Shown: positions 43,201 to 52,296, counted from the first letter of the stretch. The stretch: DNA of 64,000 nucleotides from Micromonospora saelicesensis (GCF_900091575.1 NZ_FMCR01000006.1:434001-498000); one strand, 5' to 3'. A program made the numbers and translations. Notes: generated by a model from the letters alone, not told the origin.

Positions 43201-44772
43201 TTAGTGGAAAAAGTGGCGGGTTCCGGTTAGGTACATCGTTACGTTGGCCTTCTTGGCCGCCTCGATGACTTCTTCGTCGCGGATGGAGCCGCCGGGCTGC
43301 ACGATGGCGCGGACGCCGGCGTCGATGAGGATCTGCGGGCCGTCGGCGAACGGGAAGAACGCGTCCGAGGCGGCGACCGAGCCGCGGGCCCGGTCGGCAC
43401 CGGCGCGGCTGACCGCGAGCTGCGCCGAGTCGACCCGGTTGACCTGACCCATGCCCACGCCGACGGTGGCGCCGTCCTTGGCGAGCAGGATCGCGTTGCT
43501 CTTCACCGCGCGGACCGCCCGCCAGGCGAACGCGAGGTCCCGCAGCAGCTCCTCGTCGGCGGCCTCGCCGGTCGCCAACTGCCAGTTGGCCGGGTCGTCG
43601 CCGGGTGCGTTCACCCGGTCGGCGACCTGGGCCAGCACGCCACCGGTCACCGGCCGCAACTCCACCAGCGCCGGCTTCCAGGCCGGTGCCCGCAGCAGCC
43701 GGATGTTCTTCTTGCCCTGCAACACCTCGACCGCGCCCTCGTCGAAGCCGGGGGCGACCACCACCTCGGTGAAGATCTCGGCGACCTGCCGGGCCAGCTC
43801 GAGCGAGACCGACCGGTTGACAGCGATGACGCCGCCGTACGCCGACACCGGGTCGCAGGCGTGCGCCAGGCGGTGCGCCTCGGCGACGTCCGCGCCGACC
43901 GCGATTCCGCACGGGTTGGCGTGCTTGATGATCGCCACCGCCGGCTGGTCGACGAAGTCGTTAGCGGCCCGCCAGGCGGCGTCGGCGTCGACGTAGTTGT
44001 TGTAGGACATCTCCTTGCCGTGCAACTGCTCGGCCTGGGCCAGCCCGGCCGGGGCGTCCGGGTCGGTGTAGAGCGCGGCCGGCTGGTGCGGGTTCTCGCC
44101 GTAGCGCAGCGCTGTCGACTTGCGCAGCGCCAGCCCCGCGAACTGCGGCCACCAGTCGTCGGCGGGTGCCAGCTCCCGAGCACACCACTGGGCCACCGCG
44201 ACGTCGTACTCGGCGATGTCGGCGAACGCCCGGGCGGCCAGCGCGCGACGCTGGGCCAGTGTGAAGCCACCCTCGCTGAGCGCGCCCAGCAGCGCCGGGT
44301 AACCGGCCGGGTCGGTGAGTACGGCGACCGAGGCGTGATTCTTGGCGGCGGCCCGCACCATGGCCGGGCCACCGATGTCGATCTGCTCCACGCACTCCTC
44401 GACGTCGGCGCCGGAGGCGACTGTCGCCTGGAAGGGGTAGAGGTTGGAGACCAGCAGGTCGAACGCCGCCACGCCCAGCTCGTCGAGCTGTGCCACGTGC
44501 GTGTCCTTCCGCAGGTCCGCGAGGAGACCCGCGTGCACCTTCGGGTGCAGGGTCTTCACCCGGCCGTCGAGCACCTCGGGGAACCCGGTCACCGTCTCCA
44601 CCGGCGTCACCGGCACCCCGGCGGCGGCGATGGTGCCCGCCGTGCTGCCGGTGGACACGATCTCCACACCGGCCGCGTGCAGGGCCTGAGCCAGCTCAAC
44701 CAGCCCGGTCTTGTCGTAGACGCTGACCAGCGCCCGCCTGATCGGGCGGCGCCCGTCCTGAGTGGGACTCAC
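43201..44772 (-). CDS. purH: AICAR transformylase/IMP cyclohydrolase
   Basis: 523 residues. N-terminal IMP cyclohydrolase domain (MGS-like fold): 'RALVSVYDKTGLVELAQAL', 'GFPEVLDGRVKTLHPKVHAG'. C-terminal AICAR transformylase: 'LRYGENPHQPAALY', 'HANPCGIAVG', 'SDAFFPFADG' and 'QPGGSIRDEEVIEAA', ending 'GTRHFFH'. It performs the last two steps of purine synthesis, using 10-formyl-THF. GTG start overlapping the purN stop (GTGA). Confidence 0.98.
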   Translation of the reverse strand: MSPTQDGRRPIRRALVSVYDKTGLVELAQALHAAGVEIVSTGSTAGTIAAAGVPVTPVETVTGFPEVLDGRVKTLHPKVHAGLLADLRKDTHVAQLDELGVAAFDLLVSNLYPFQATVASGADVEECVEQIDIGGPAMVRAAAKNHASVAVLTDPAGYPALLGALSEGGFTLAQRRALAARAFADIAEYDVAVAQWCARELAPADDWWPQFAGLALRKSTALRYGENPHQPAALYTDPDAPAGLAQAEQLHGKEMSYNNYVDADAAWRAANDFVDQPAVAIIKHANPCGIAVGADVAEAHRLAHACDPVSAYGGVIAVNRSVSLELARQVAEIFTEVVVAPGFDEGAVEVLQGKKNIRLLRAPAWKPALVELRPVTGGVLAQVADRVNAPGDDPANWQLATGEAADEELLRDLAFAWRAVRAVKSNAILLAKDGATVGVGMGQVNRVDSAQLAVSRAGADRARGSVAASDAFFPFADGPQILIDAGVRAIVQPGGSIRDEEVIEAAKKANVTMYLTGTRHFFH

Positions 44773-45389
44773 GGAACCGTGACCTTCCTTCCGGTGATGG
44801 TCCAGCCTTCGCGGACCAGCCGACCGACCTGCTCGACGAGCTGGCGTCGCTCGGCTTCCTTGATGCGCTCGGTGAGCGTGTCGACGTCGTCGTCGTCCAG
44901 CACCGGCACCGCTACCTGCGCGACGATCGGCCCGGTGTCCATGCCGGCGTCGACGAAGAAGAGGGTGGCTCCGGTGAGCTTCACGCCGTAGGCGAGGGCG
45001 TCACGCGGGCCGTGGATGCCGGGAAACGCCGGCAGCAGCGTGTTGTGGGTGTTCAGGTAGCGGTCGCCGAAGGCAGCGAGGAAGTGCGGGCCGACCAGCT
45101 TGAGGAAACCGGCGGAGATGACCAGGTCGGGTTGGTGCTTCGCGACGTGCGCGGTGAGCGCGCGGTCCCAGTCCTCCCGGGTGTCGTGGTCGCGGACCCG
45201 CTCGACGAAGGTCGGCACCCCCGCGGCGTCGGCCCGGTCCAGGCCCGCGATGCCGTCGCGGTCCGCGCCGACCGCGACGACCTGTGCGCCGTACGCGGGG
45301 TCGGCGGCGGCATCCAGCAGCGACTGAAGGTTGCTCCCGGAGCCGGAGATGAGGACGACGATGCGGGCGACAGGCGCGGGCTCGGTCAC
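44769..45389 (-). CDS. purN: Phosphoribosylglycinamide formyltransferase
   Basis: 206 residues. 'VLISGSGSNLQSLLDA' binds the GAR phosphate. Active-site residues are in 'HNTLLPAFPGIHGPRDAL' (His of the catalytic triad) and 'GATLFFVDAGMDTGPIVAQ' (catalytic Asp). It transfers formyl from 10-formyl-THF to GAR in purine synthesis. Upstream gene of the purN-purH operon, GTG start. Confidence 0.97.
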   Translation of the reverse strand: MTEPAPVARIVVLISGSGSNLQSLLDAAADPAYGAQVVAVGADRDGIAGLDRADAAGVPTFVERVRDHDTREDWDRALTAHVAKHQPDLVISAGFLKLVGPHFLAAFGDRYLNTHNTLLPAFPGIHGPRDALAYGVKLTGATLFFVDAGMDTGPIVAQVAVPVLDDDDVDTLTERIKEAERRQLVEQVGRLVREGWTITGRKVTVP

Positions 45390-45676
45390 CGGGCCACCCT
45401 ATCGGGCAGGTCAGGGACGCCCTTCGACTGGGCGGTGTGCCGATCTTCGACAGTGCCGACGTGCGTCGACCCGATACGCTGCCGCTCGCTCGGGCCGAAC
45501 GCCGCGCCGGCCCACACCGCCCCTGATCCGGCACACGAAGCGGTCGACAAGGGCCTTTTGCCTGCTTTGAAAGATATGTCGTCCTGTTGCTGTACTGGGC
45601 TTTGGGAGGACTGACCGCGATCATGGATGGAAACAAAGAGCACCAACTGACGGAACCAGTCCAAGGAGCTTCTCGA

Positions 45677-46228
45677 ATGCAGCCCGGTAACCCCGGTCAG
45701 GACCCGTACGGCCAGCAGCCCAACCAGGACCCGACCGCTCCCCAGCCGCCGGCCGCCCCGTACGGCCAGCAGCCCACCTCCGGCCAGCCGTACGGTCAGC
45801 AGCCGCAGGACCCGTACGCCGCGCCGCAGGCCCCGTACGGTCAGCAGCCCACCTCGGGGCAGCCGTACGGTCAGCAGCCGCCGCACCAGGACCCGTACGC
45901 GCAGCAGCAGCCCCCGTACGGCGCCCCGAACTACCCGAACGCCGGGTACCCGCAGGCACAGGGGCAGAACAACACCCTCGGCCTGGTGGCGCTGATCCTC
46001 GGTATCGCGTCGATCCCTCTGGCCTGCTGCGCCATCCTGGGCATCCCGGTCGGCATCGGGGCCCTGGTGACCGGCTACCTGGGCAAGCAGAAGGCTGCCC
46101 AGGGGCAGGCCAGCAACGCCGGCCAGGCCAAGGCCGGCCTGATCTGTGGTGCGGTCGGCGTCGCGCTCGGCATCATCTCGATCATCTTGAGCGTTGTGCT
46201 GAACGTCAACCTGCCCGCCCAGCCCTGA
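45677..46228 (+). CDS. DUF4190 membrane protein with Gln/Pro/Tyr repeats
   Basis: 183 residues. ATG 45677 follows AAGGAG at 8 bases; an ATG at 45623 is in frame and possible. The N-terminal 95 residues are low complexity with repeated 'PYGQQP' units. The C-terminal 80 residues form the DUF4190 domain: two transmembrane helices, 'LGLVALILGIASIPLACCAI' and 'AGLICGAVGVALGIISIILS', with a short 'GYLGKQKA' cytoplasmic loop. Function unknown; disordered GQQP-rich tails are frequent in actinobacterial membrane proteins. It is divergent from purN. Confidence 0.85.
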   Translation: MQPGNPGQDPYGQQPNQDPTAPQPPAAPYGQQPTSGQPYGQQPQDPYAAPQAPYGQQPTSGQPYGQQPPHQDPYAQQQPPYGAPNYPNAGYPQAQGQNNTLGLVALILGIASIPLACCAILGIPVGIGALVTGYLGKQKAAQGQASNAGQAKAGLICGAVGVALGIISIILSVVLNVNLPAQP

Positions 46229-46244
46229 CGGGCTCGGATTCGAC

Positions 46245-46274
46245 GGGGCGCTCCGGGTTCGCCCGGGGCGCCCC
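46245..46274. terminator. Hairpin with UUCG tetraloop
   Basis: 13-bp stem (46245-46257 with 46262-46274, one T-G wobble) closed by a TTCG loop; the inner arm is CCGGG-TTCG-CCCGG. It lies 17 bases after the DUF4190 stop and between convergent genes, so it may terminate both. Confidence 0.65.
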
Positions 46275-46325
46275 GCGCTCGTCTACCGAGCGGGACCGCG
46301 GGTCAACGCCCGGGTGGCAGCGGCT

Positions 46326-47636
46326 CTACTGCGCGGGACTGCGGGTCAGCTGCGCGGGACTGCGGGTCAGCGCCCGGGTGGCGGCGGCGCCGAGCAGCGT
46401 GCCGACCGCGATGACACCGGCCGCCACCGCCCCGACCTGCCAACCCACCGGGCCGACCTGGGACAGCCGACCGGCGCCGAGTGGCCCGCCGGAGACCGCC
46501 GCGGCCGCACCGAGCACCACCCCGGCCACCGGCCCGGCCAGCACCGCCGGCGCCAGCAACTCGGCCCAGCGCTGCGCAGCCCGCTCCGGCACGGCGAGCC
46601 GAGCCACCCGCCGGGCGAGCAGCCAACCGGCGACCATCCCGGCCAGCACCGGCACCGCGAGCAGCAGGGCGCCGAAGCCGTCCACCGGGCCACGCGGCAG
46701 GCCAGCGAGCAGCGGCACGGCCGGCAGCGCGCCGACCGACACCTCGCTGGTACGGACCGCGGTGTCGGTCCCCACCGCGAACCCCGGCCCGAGCAGGTAA
46801 CTGGTCGACCAGACCGCCGCGTTGGGCGCGTACGCGACGCTGACCAGGGTGATGCCGGCCTGCCCGGCGACCCCGGTCCGGTACGCCCCGATCATGTCGG
46901 CGGCGTCGCCGCCGCCGGTGGCCACCGCCAGGCCGGCGGCGCCCGCGCCCGCGCCGAGCAGCAGCAGCCCGGCCACCAGGCCGGTGCGAACGCCGTCGCG
47001 CACCGGGCCGGGAAGCCGGGTGACGAGCAGCCGGGTCACGGCGGTGATCCGGACCGCGCCGACCAGCGCGGCGAGTGTGCCGACCGCCGCGAACGTGGCG
47101 CCCGCCCGGATCAGCGACACATTGGGCCCACCCGTGCCGACCAGCACCGCCGCGAGCGCGCCGAGCAGCGCGTACGCGACACCGACCGCCACCGCGGCGA
47201 GCAGTGCCCGGCGCGGTGAGCGGGTGTCGCGGGCACCGATCGCGCGGCTGACGTGCACGCCGGCGCGGGTCAGCCGCCAGAGCGCGAGCACGGTCAGCGC
47301 CAGCGGGGCGAGCCCGAGCGGCCCGGTCTCGGTGTGCAGCGGCACGCCGTGCCCGAGCAGCCAGCCGGCCAGCGCGGTGCGCAGGGTGCCGGTCACTGTG
47401 GTGCCATCCGCGCCGAGCTGCACCAGGCCGAGCACGATGGCGACCGGCAGGTACGAGGTGAGGGCGGCCCAGCAGGCGGCCACCCCGGCGGCGACTGGCA
47501 ACGGCGCCCGCCCGCGCGGCGACCCGCCCGCGCGGGGCGCGGGCACCCGCCGGGCCGGTGCGGCACGGTCGACCGGCCGGTCGTCGGCGCTCACACCGCC
47601 GGGACGGCTGGGACGGTCAGGGGTGACGGGGGACAT
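46326..47636 (-). CDS. DUF6350-family polytopic membrane protein
   Basis: 436 residues: a charged Pro/Arg-rich cytoplasmic N-terminus of about 45 residues, then roughly ten transmembrane segments rich in Ala, Gly and Val. The position next to purN, purH and sucCD is the usual one for the actinobacterial DUF6350 protein, whose function is unknown. The last residues are a duplicated heptad 'LTRSPAQLTRSPAQ' created by a 21-bp tandem repeat, so the C-terminus is variable or recently altered. ATG 47636 has no strong ribosome site. Confidence 0.8.
   Translation of the reverse strand: MSPVTPDRPSRPGGVSADDRPVDRAAPARRVPAPRAGGSPRGRAPLPVAAGVAACWAALTSYLPVAIVLGLVQLGADGTTVTGTLRTALAGWLLGHGVPLHTETGPLGLAPLALTVLALWRLTRAGVHVSRAIGARDTRSPRRALLAAVAVGVAYALLGALAAVLVGTGGPNVSLIRAGATFAAVGTLAALVGAVRITAVTRLLVTRLPGPVRDGVRTGLVAGLLLLGAGAGAAGLAVATGGGDAADMIGAYRTGVAGQAGITLVSVAYAPNAAVWSTSYLLGPGFAVGTDTAVRTSEVSVGALPAVPLLAGLPRGPVDGFGALLLAVPVLAGMVAGWLLARRVARLAVPERAAQRWAELLAPAVLAGPVAGVVLGAAAAVSGGPLGAGRLSQVGPVGWQVGAVAAGVIAVGTLLGAAATRALTRSPAQLTRSPAQ
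46329..46370. repeat. 21-bp tandem repeat, two copies
   Basis: The unit beginning CTGCGCGGGACTGCGGGTCA occurs at 46329-46349 and exactly again at 46350-46370, encoding LTRSPAQ twice. A diverged third copy with its flank lies at about 46283-46320, beyond the stop codon. Confidence 0.75.
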
Positions 47637-47836
47637 CCGCTCTACTCTGGCACGTCGCGCGGGCGGTGGCAGTCCGTTAACCCCTCCTAAGGTCGGCGAG
47701 TTCACCGAACCGACGTCCTGCCCACCCGGGCCGGTCTAGCCTCGGCCCTGAGGGGGCGCGAGTCGCCGCCACCCGGGACGGGCCCGCCGGTCGCGGTCCG
47801 GGCCGGCACGTCGCCCATGACCGCTCGGAGGACGCT

Positions 47837-48103
47837 GTGACGACGCCATACCCGCCTCCCCCACCGCCACCGGCCCAGGGACGCGACCGAACCACCCTCT
47901 GGGGCGTGCTGGGCATCGTGCTGGGGCTGATCTGCTGCGGCATCTTCGGCATCGTCTTCGGCTACCTGTCCATCCGCGACGCCCGGCGGTACGGGCAGTC
48001 CCCGCTGCTCGGTTACCTCGCCATCGCGTTCGGCGTGATCAACATCATCGGCGGGGCGATCCTGCGCTCGACCGGCAACTACCCGTTCTGGAACAACGAC
48101 TGA
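47837..48103 (+). CDS. Small DUF4190-like membrane protein
   Basis: 88 residues from GTG 47837 (GGAGG upstream). A Pro-rich N-terminus ('PYPPPPPPP') is followed by two transmembrane helices ('LWGVLGIVLGLICCGIFGIV' and 'LLGYLAIAFGVINIIGGAIL') separated by 'GYLSIRDARRYGQS'. It is a smaller relative of the DUF4190 protein at 45677; the two flank the DUF6350 gene. Function unknown. Confidence 0.8.
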   Translation: MTTPYPPPPPPPAQGRDRTTLWGVLGIVLGLICCGIFGIVFGYLSIRDARRYGQSPLLGYLAIAFGVINIIGGAILRSTGNYPFWNND

Positions 48104-48125
48104 CCAGCGCGGAGCGCGCGTACGC

Positions 48126-48161
48126 CGAAGGGGGTCGACCGTGACCGGTCGACCCCCTTCG
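48126..48161. terminator. Bidirectional terminator hairpin
   Basis: 15-bp arms (48126-48140 and 48147-48161), CGAAGGGGGTCGACC and its complement, 6-base loop. It sits 22 bases after the DUF4190-like stop and 15 bases after the sucD stop. Confidence 0.7.
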
Positions 48162-48176
48162 TACTGCCTGGCCGGC

Positions 48177-49064
48177 TCAGCTGCCGGACATGATCTCCCG
48201 CATCAGCTTCGCGGTCTCGGTCGGCGTCTTGCCGACCTTGACGCCGACGGCCTCCAGCGCCGCCTGCTTCGCCTCGGCGGTACCGGCCGAGCCGGAGATG
48301 ATCGCCCCGGCGTGACCCATGGTCTTGCCGGGCGGAGCGGTGAAGCCGGCGATGTAGCCGACCACCGGCTTGGTGACGTTGGCCTTGATGAACTCGGCGG
48401 CCCGCTCCTCGGCGTCGCCACCGATCTCACCGATCATGACGATGGCGTCGGTCTCCGGGTCGGCCTCGAACGCCGCGAGGGCGTCGATGTGGGTGGTCCC
48501 GATGATCGGGTCACCGCCGATGCCGACGCAGGTGGAGAAACCGATGTCGCGCAGCTCGTACATCATCTGGTAGGTCAGCGTGCCGCTCTTGCTGACCAGG
48601 CCGATCCGGCCGGAGCCGGTGATGTCGGCCGGGATGATGCCGGCGTTGGACGCGCCCGGCGAGGCGATGCCCGGGCAGTTCGGCCCGATGATCCGGGTCC
48701 GCTCGCCCTGCGCCACGTTGTACGCCCAGAACGACGCGGTGTCGTGCACCGGGACGCCCTCGGTGATCACCACGGCCAGCGGGATCGCGGCGTCGATCGC
48801 CTCGACCACGGCGGCCTTGGTGAACTGCGGCGGCACGAAGATGACCGTGACGTCGGCCCCGGTCTCGGCCATCGCGTCCGCGACGGACGCGAAGACCGGC
48901 AGCTCGGTGCCGTCGAAGTCGACAGTCTGGCCCGCCTTGCGCGGGTTGACGCCACCGACCACGTTGGTGCCGGCGGCCAGCATCCGCCGGGTGTGCTTGG
49001 AACCCTCGGAACCGGTCATCCCCTGGACGATGACCTTCGAGTCCTTGGTCAGCCAGATAGCCAT
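48177..49064 (-). CDS. sucD: Succinate--CoA ligase subunit alpha
   Basis: 295 residues. CoA-binding 'VQGMTGSEGSKHTRRML' at the N-terminus, and 'IIGPNCPGIASPG' and the phosphohistidine loop 'GHAGAIISGSAGTAEAK' (active-site His in GHAG) are present. Catalyses substrate-level phosphorylation in the TCA cycle together with SucC, encoded 2 bases upstream. Confidence 0.97.
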   Translation of the reverse strand: MAIWLTKDSKVIVQGMTGSEGSKHTRRMLAAGTNVVGGVNPRKAGQTVDFDGTELPVFASVADAMAETGADVTVIFVPPQFTKAAVVEAIDAAIPLAVVITEGVPVHDTASFWAYNVAQGERTRIIGPNCPGIASPGASNAGIIPADITGSGRIGLVSKSGTLTYQMMYELRDIGFSTCVGIGGDPIIGTTHIDALAAFEADPETDAIVMIGEIGGDAEERAAEFIKANVTKPVVGYIAGFTAPPGKTMGHAGAIISGSAGTAEAKQAALEAVGVKVGKTPTETAKLMREIMSGS

Positions 49065-49066
49065 GA

Positions 49067-50245
49067 TCAGACCCCCGCAGCTGCCAGCTCGGCGGCCCGC
49101 TCGGCCGCACCGTCCATGGTGTCCACCCGCTGCACGAGCGGGTTGTTCGCGCTGTCCAGGATGGCCCGGCCAGCCTCGGCGTTGTTGCCGTCGAGACGGA
49201 CGACGAGCGGCTTGGTGACCTGCTCGCCGCGCTGCTCCAGCAGGGCCAGCGCCTGGATGATGCCGTTGGCGACCTCGTCGCAGGCGGTGATGCCGCCGAA
49301 GACGTTGACGAAGACGCTCTTCACGGCCGGGTCGGAGAGCACGATCTCCAGCCCGTTCGCCATCACCGCGGCGCTCGCGCCGCCGCCGATGTCGAGGAAG
49401 TTGGCCGGCTTGACGTTGCCGTGCCGCTCACCGGCGTACGCGACCACGTCGAGGGTCGACATGACCAGACCCGCGCCGTTGCCGATGATGCCGACCTCGC
49501 CGTCGAGCTTGACGTAGTTGAGGTCCTTGGCCTTGGCGGCCTGCTCCAGCGGGTCCACGGCGGCCTGGTCGACCAGCGCCTCGTGGTCCGGGTGCCGGAA
49601 CGCGGCGTTCTCGTCCAGGCTGATCTTGGCGTCGAGCAGGAGCATCCGGCCGTCGCCGTTCTTGGCGAGCGGGTTGACCTCGACCAGGGTGGCGTCCTCG
49701 GCGACGAACGCCTGCCACAGGCCGACGGCGATCTCGACCACCTGGTCGGCGACCTCGGCCGGGAAGCCGGCGGCGGTCACGATCTCGCGGGCCTTGGCCT
49801 CGTCCACGCCCTTCACGGCGTCGATCGGGGCCTTCACGACCTTGTCGGGGGTCTCGGCGGCGACCTGCTCGATGTCCATGCCGCCGGCGACGCTGGCGAT
49901 GCAGAGGAAGGTGCGGTTCGCCCGGTCGAGCAGGTACGAGAAGTAGTACTCCTCGGCCACGTCCGCGGTCACCGTGATCATGACCTTGTGGACGGTGTGA
50001 CCCTTGATGTCCATGCCGAGGATGTCGGTGGCACGGGCCACCGCCTCATCCGGGCCCTCGGCCAGCTTGACGCCGCCGGCCTTACCTCGGCCGCCGACCT
50101 TTACCTGCGCCTTGACGACCACACGGCCGCCAAGACGTTCGGCGATCGCGCGGGCCTCTTCCGGGGTAGTGGCGACGCCGCCGGCCAGCACGGGCAAGCC
50201 GTGCCGCTCGAACAGGTCCCGCCCCTGGTACTCGTACAGGTCCAC
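49067..50245 (-). CDS. sucC: ADP-forming succinate--CoA ligase subunit beta
   Basis: 392 residues. The ATP-grasp domain starts 'MDLYEYQGRDLFERHGLPV', with 'VVKAQVKVGGRGKAGGVKL' (nucleotide-binding loop), metal-binding 'VEVNPLAKNGDGRMLLLDAK', and the C-terminal 'NVFGGITACDEVANGI' and 'VVRLDGNNAEAGRAIL' regions. First gene of the sucCD operon, GTG start. Confidence 0.97.
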   Translation of the reverse strand: MDLYEYQGRDLFERHGLPVLAGGVATTPEEARAIAERLGGRVVVKAQVKVGGRGKAGGVKLAEGPDEAVARATDILGMDIKGHTVHKVMITVTADVAEEYYFSYLLDRANRTFLCIASVAGGMDIEQVAAETPDKVVKAPIDAVKGVDEAKAREIVTAAGFPAEVADQVVEIAVGLWQAFVAEDATLVEVNPLAKNGDGRMLLLDAKISLDENAAFRHPDHEALVDQAAVDPLEQAAKAKDLNYVKLDGEVGIIGNGAGLVMSTLDVVAYAGERHGNVKPANFLDIGGGASAAVMANGLEIVLSDPAVKSVFVNVFGGITACDEVANGIIQALALLEQRGEQVTKPLVVRLDGNNAEAGRAILDSANNPLVQRVDTMDGAAERAAELAAAGV

Positions 50246-50677
50246 GATTGCGCGTCCCGTCCCGTCTCCGCGGCGCGCCGTCGCGCCGCCACCAGCGTTC
50301 AGAAAACAGTTTGACGCCTGTCATCAGTTGAAACAGGCCATTGGCCGCAGCCTAGCGAGGTCGGCACCACCGGCAACCGAGCGGGTGCACGGTGTGCGGT
50401 AATGCACAACCGGACATCAGGTGTGGCCGGTTTCCGGCCATGACGCGGGTGGCATCCACCGTCCGGGCGATGTTGTCCGGCTTGCGTAACCCTGCCGTGG
50501 AGGCGTCGTTGAGTCAGATGTCGGAGCGCCGAACAGCGCAATGACGGGATACGGCCGATGCCCTGTCGGTCGAGGGGTGGCGGCGGGGCATCGTGCATAG
50601 AGGGGCCGGACGTGTGAGGGGTGCGTCCGGCCCCTCCCCCGTGCCCAAAACTCGGTGACGCAGCAGATCGGCGTGCC
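50246..50677. other. Gene-free stretch upstream of sucC
   Basis: It should hold the sucCD promoter. A short inverted repeat GCCTGT-N11-ACAGGC (50316-50321 and 50333-50338) and an AT-richer segment (50300-50335) are visible close to the sucC start. The far end contains the terminator of the B12-binding gene. No open frame with coding character is seen. Confidence 0.5.
50600..50636 (-). terminator. Hairpin after the B12-binding gene
   Basis: Perfect 12-bp arms GAGGGGCCGGAC (50600-50611) and GTCCGGCCCCTC (50625-50636), 13-base loop, about 42 bases beyond the stop. Confidence 0.6.
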
Positions 50678-51082
50678 TCAGGAAACCGGCTGGGCCACGT
50701 TCTGTCGGACCCACTCGACAATCGCCTGGGTGGTGGCGCCCGGCGTGAAGATCTTCGCGACGCCCAGCTTCTCCAACTCGGGAATGTCGCCGTTCGGAAT
50801 GATGCCGCCACCGAACACGACGATGTCGCGGGCGTCCCGCTCACCGAGCAGTTCCAGCACCCGTCGGAAGAGCGTCATGTGCGCCCCGGAGAGCACTGAC
50901 AGGCCGACCGCGTCGGCGTCCTCCTGGATGGCGGTCTCCACGATCTGCTCGGGAGTCTGGTGCAGGCCGGTGTAGACGACCTCCATCCCGGCATCCCGCA
51001 GGGCGCGCGCGACGACCTTCGCGCCCCGGTCGTGGCCGTCCAGGCCGGGCTTGGCGACGACGACCCGAATACGAGAGCTCAT
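50678..51082 (-). CDS. Cobalamin-binding small subunit of a methylmalonyl-CoA-mutase-type enzyme
   Basis: 134 residues, only the B12-binding Rossmann-like domain. 'LDGHDRGAKVVARAL' carries the DxHxxG motif (D15, H17, G20) whose His coordinates cobalt. 'GLSVLSGAHMTLF' (SxL motif) and 'VFGGGIIP' (GG motif) hold the nucleotide tail. It matches the small subunit of acyl-CoA mutases that have a separate large subunit. No large subunit, MeaB chaperone or epimerase is in the window, so the partner is encoded elsewhere. Proximity to sucCD is consistent with propionate/succinyl-CoA metabolism. Confidence 0.92.
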   Translation of the reverse strand: MSSRIRVVVAKPGLDGHDRGAKVVARALRDAGMEVVYTGLHQTPEQIVETAIQEDADAVGLSVLSGAHMTLFRRVLELLGERDARDIVVFGGGIIPNGDIPELEKLGVAKIFTPGATTQAIVEWVRQNVAQPVS

Positions 51083-51568
51083 CAGCGCACACCTTTCACC
51101 GGCTTGACCGCCATGACCTTAACGAACGGTAACCCGGCGGGCCCGGCCCGGGAAATCCGGGCTCTGCCACCGGTCGTTACCCGGCGTGTCCACCCGGCAA
51201 CCCGGAGAACTCCGACCCACCCCCATGCCGGCCTCACCGCCGCCGCGCCGCTGGCAGGGCCGGGGACACCATCCCGGCACCGTTCGGAGTCAAGCCGGAC
51301 GACTCCGCCGGAACGGTCACGCTCGGCGACGAACGGGCAGCGACGGGGGCACCGTTCGGCGTCGCGATGCATGACAATCAGGGACGCAAACGGACAGACC
51401 GACACGCCAATTTTTCGGTCTAGCTTGTGACTCGCCTGGCGGTTGGCTAACGTGTCCACGGTTGTCATCAGGTCCATGGACGGGTGACGACGCGGTCAGC
51501 GGACGTTTCACTGGAGTTCCAGGGGATGCCCACCGGCCGCTTCGGAACCCCGACAACGGAGGGTGTGC
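51083..51568. other. Divergent gene-free region between B12-binding and M23 genes
   Basis: 486 bp without a convincing gene. A direct repeat of about ten bases (TAACCCGGCG and TTACCCGGCG) lies near 51130 and 51178. An AT-rich segment around 51408-51430 (CCAATTTTTCGGTCTAGC) is a candidate promoter. I searched for a c-di-AMP riboswitch, frequent upstream of actinobacterial wall hydrolases, and did not find its conserved motifs. Confidence 0.5.
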
Positions 51569-52276
51569 GTGCGCCAGCGCCTGTCGTCTGAGCCCGATCG
51601 ATATCGCGGTCGCCGCCGCGTACCCACCCCACCCCGCAGCCGTTACGCCGCTGTCGTCACCACCGCGTTCGTCGGTGCCGGCATCGTGGCCCTCGGCGCG
51701 AGCGCCCTGCCGGACGCCAAGGACGTCAGCCCGACGGTCCTCGACGAGCTCAAGCAGGCGTCGGTCACCAGCCAGGACGTCGCGGCCCGTTCGGAGAACG
51801 CCGACCGCGCCTCCCGGGACAGCCGCAGCAAGGACAGCGCCGAGCCCGAGGTCTGGCTGCTGCCGCTACAGGGCTACGACTTCAACTCCCCGTACGGGAT
51901 GCGCTGGGGCAAGCTGCACACCGGCGTGGACCTCGTCGCCGGCGAAGGCACGCCCTACGTGGCGATCCACGACGGGTTGGTCACCAAGGCCGGCTGGTTC
52001 GGCGGGTACGGCAACGCGGTGATCGTCCAGCACGCCGACGGCAGCGAGGCCATCTACGGCCACTCCTCCGCGGTGAGCGTCAAGGAAGGCCAGCAGATCA
52101 AGGCGGGCGACCAGCTCGGCCTCGTGGGTCAGACCGGCCACGCGTACGGCACCCACCTGCACCTGGAGATCCATGTCAAGGGGCAGCCGATCGACCCGGT
52201 GCCGTTCCTCCAGGAGCGCGGAGTGGACATCAAGCTGCAAGTCGAGGCAATCTACAGCGAGGTAGCCGCCTCCTGA
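51569..52276 (+). CDS. M23 family metallopeptidase (cell-wall hydrolase)
   Basis: 235 residues. GTG 51569 is chosen because GGAGG lies 6 bases upstream; GTG 51563 would abut it. An Arg-rich N-terminus precedes one membrane segment ('YAAVVTTAFVGAGIVALGAS'), a charged linker, then the LytM/M23 domain: 'GMRWGKLHTGVDL' (zinc His and Asp) and 'THLHLEIH' (catalytic and zinc His). Expected to cleave peptidoglycan cross-links outside the membrane. A canonical terminator follows. Confidence 0.92.
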   Translation: MRQRLSSEPDRYRGRRRVPTPPRSRYAAVVTTAFVGAGIVALGASALPDAKDVSPTVLDELKQASVTSQDVAARSENADRASRDSRSKDSAEPEVWLLPLQGYDFNSPYGMRWGKLHTGVDLVAGEGTPYVAIHDGLVTKAGWFGGYGNAVIVQHADGSEAIYGHSSAVSVKEGQQIKAGDQLGLVGQTGHAYGTHLHLEIHVKGQPIDPVPFLQERGVDIKLQVEAIYSEVAAS

Positions 52277-52296
52277 CGATGCGTAACGACCGTTGA

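Noticed and set aside
51083..51568. c-di-AMP (ydaO-type) riboswitch upstream of the M23 peptidase
   Set aside because: Expected from the gene type in actinobacteria, but the conserved GGGTGAA-like and purine-rich core motifs are not present.
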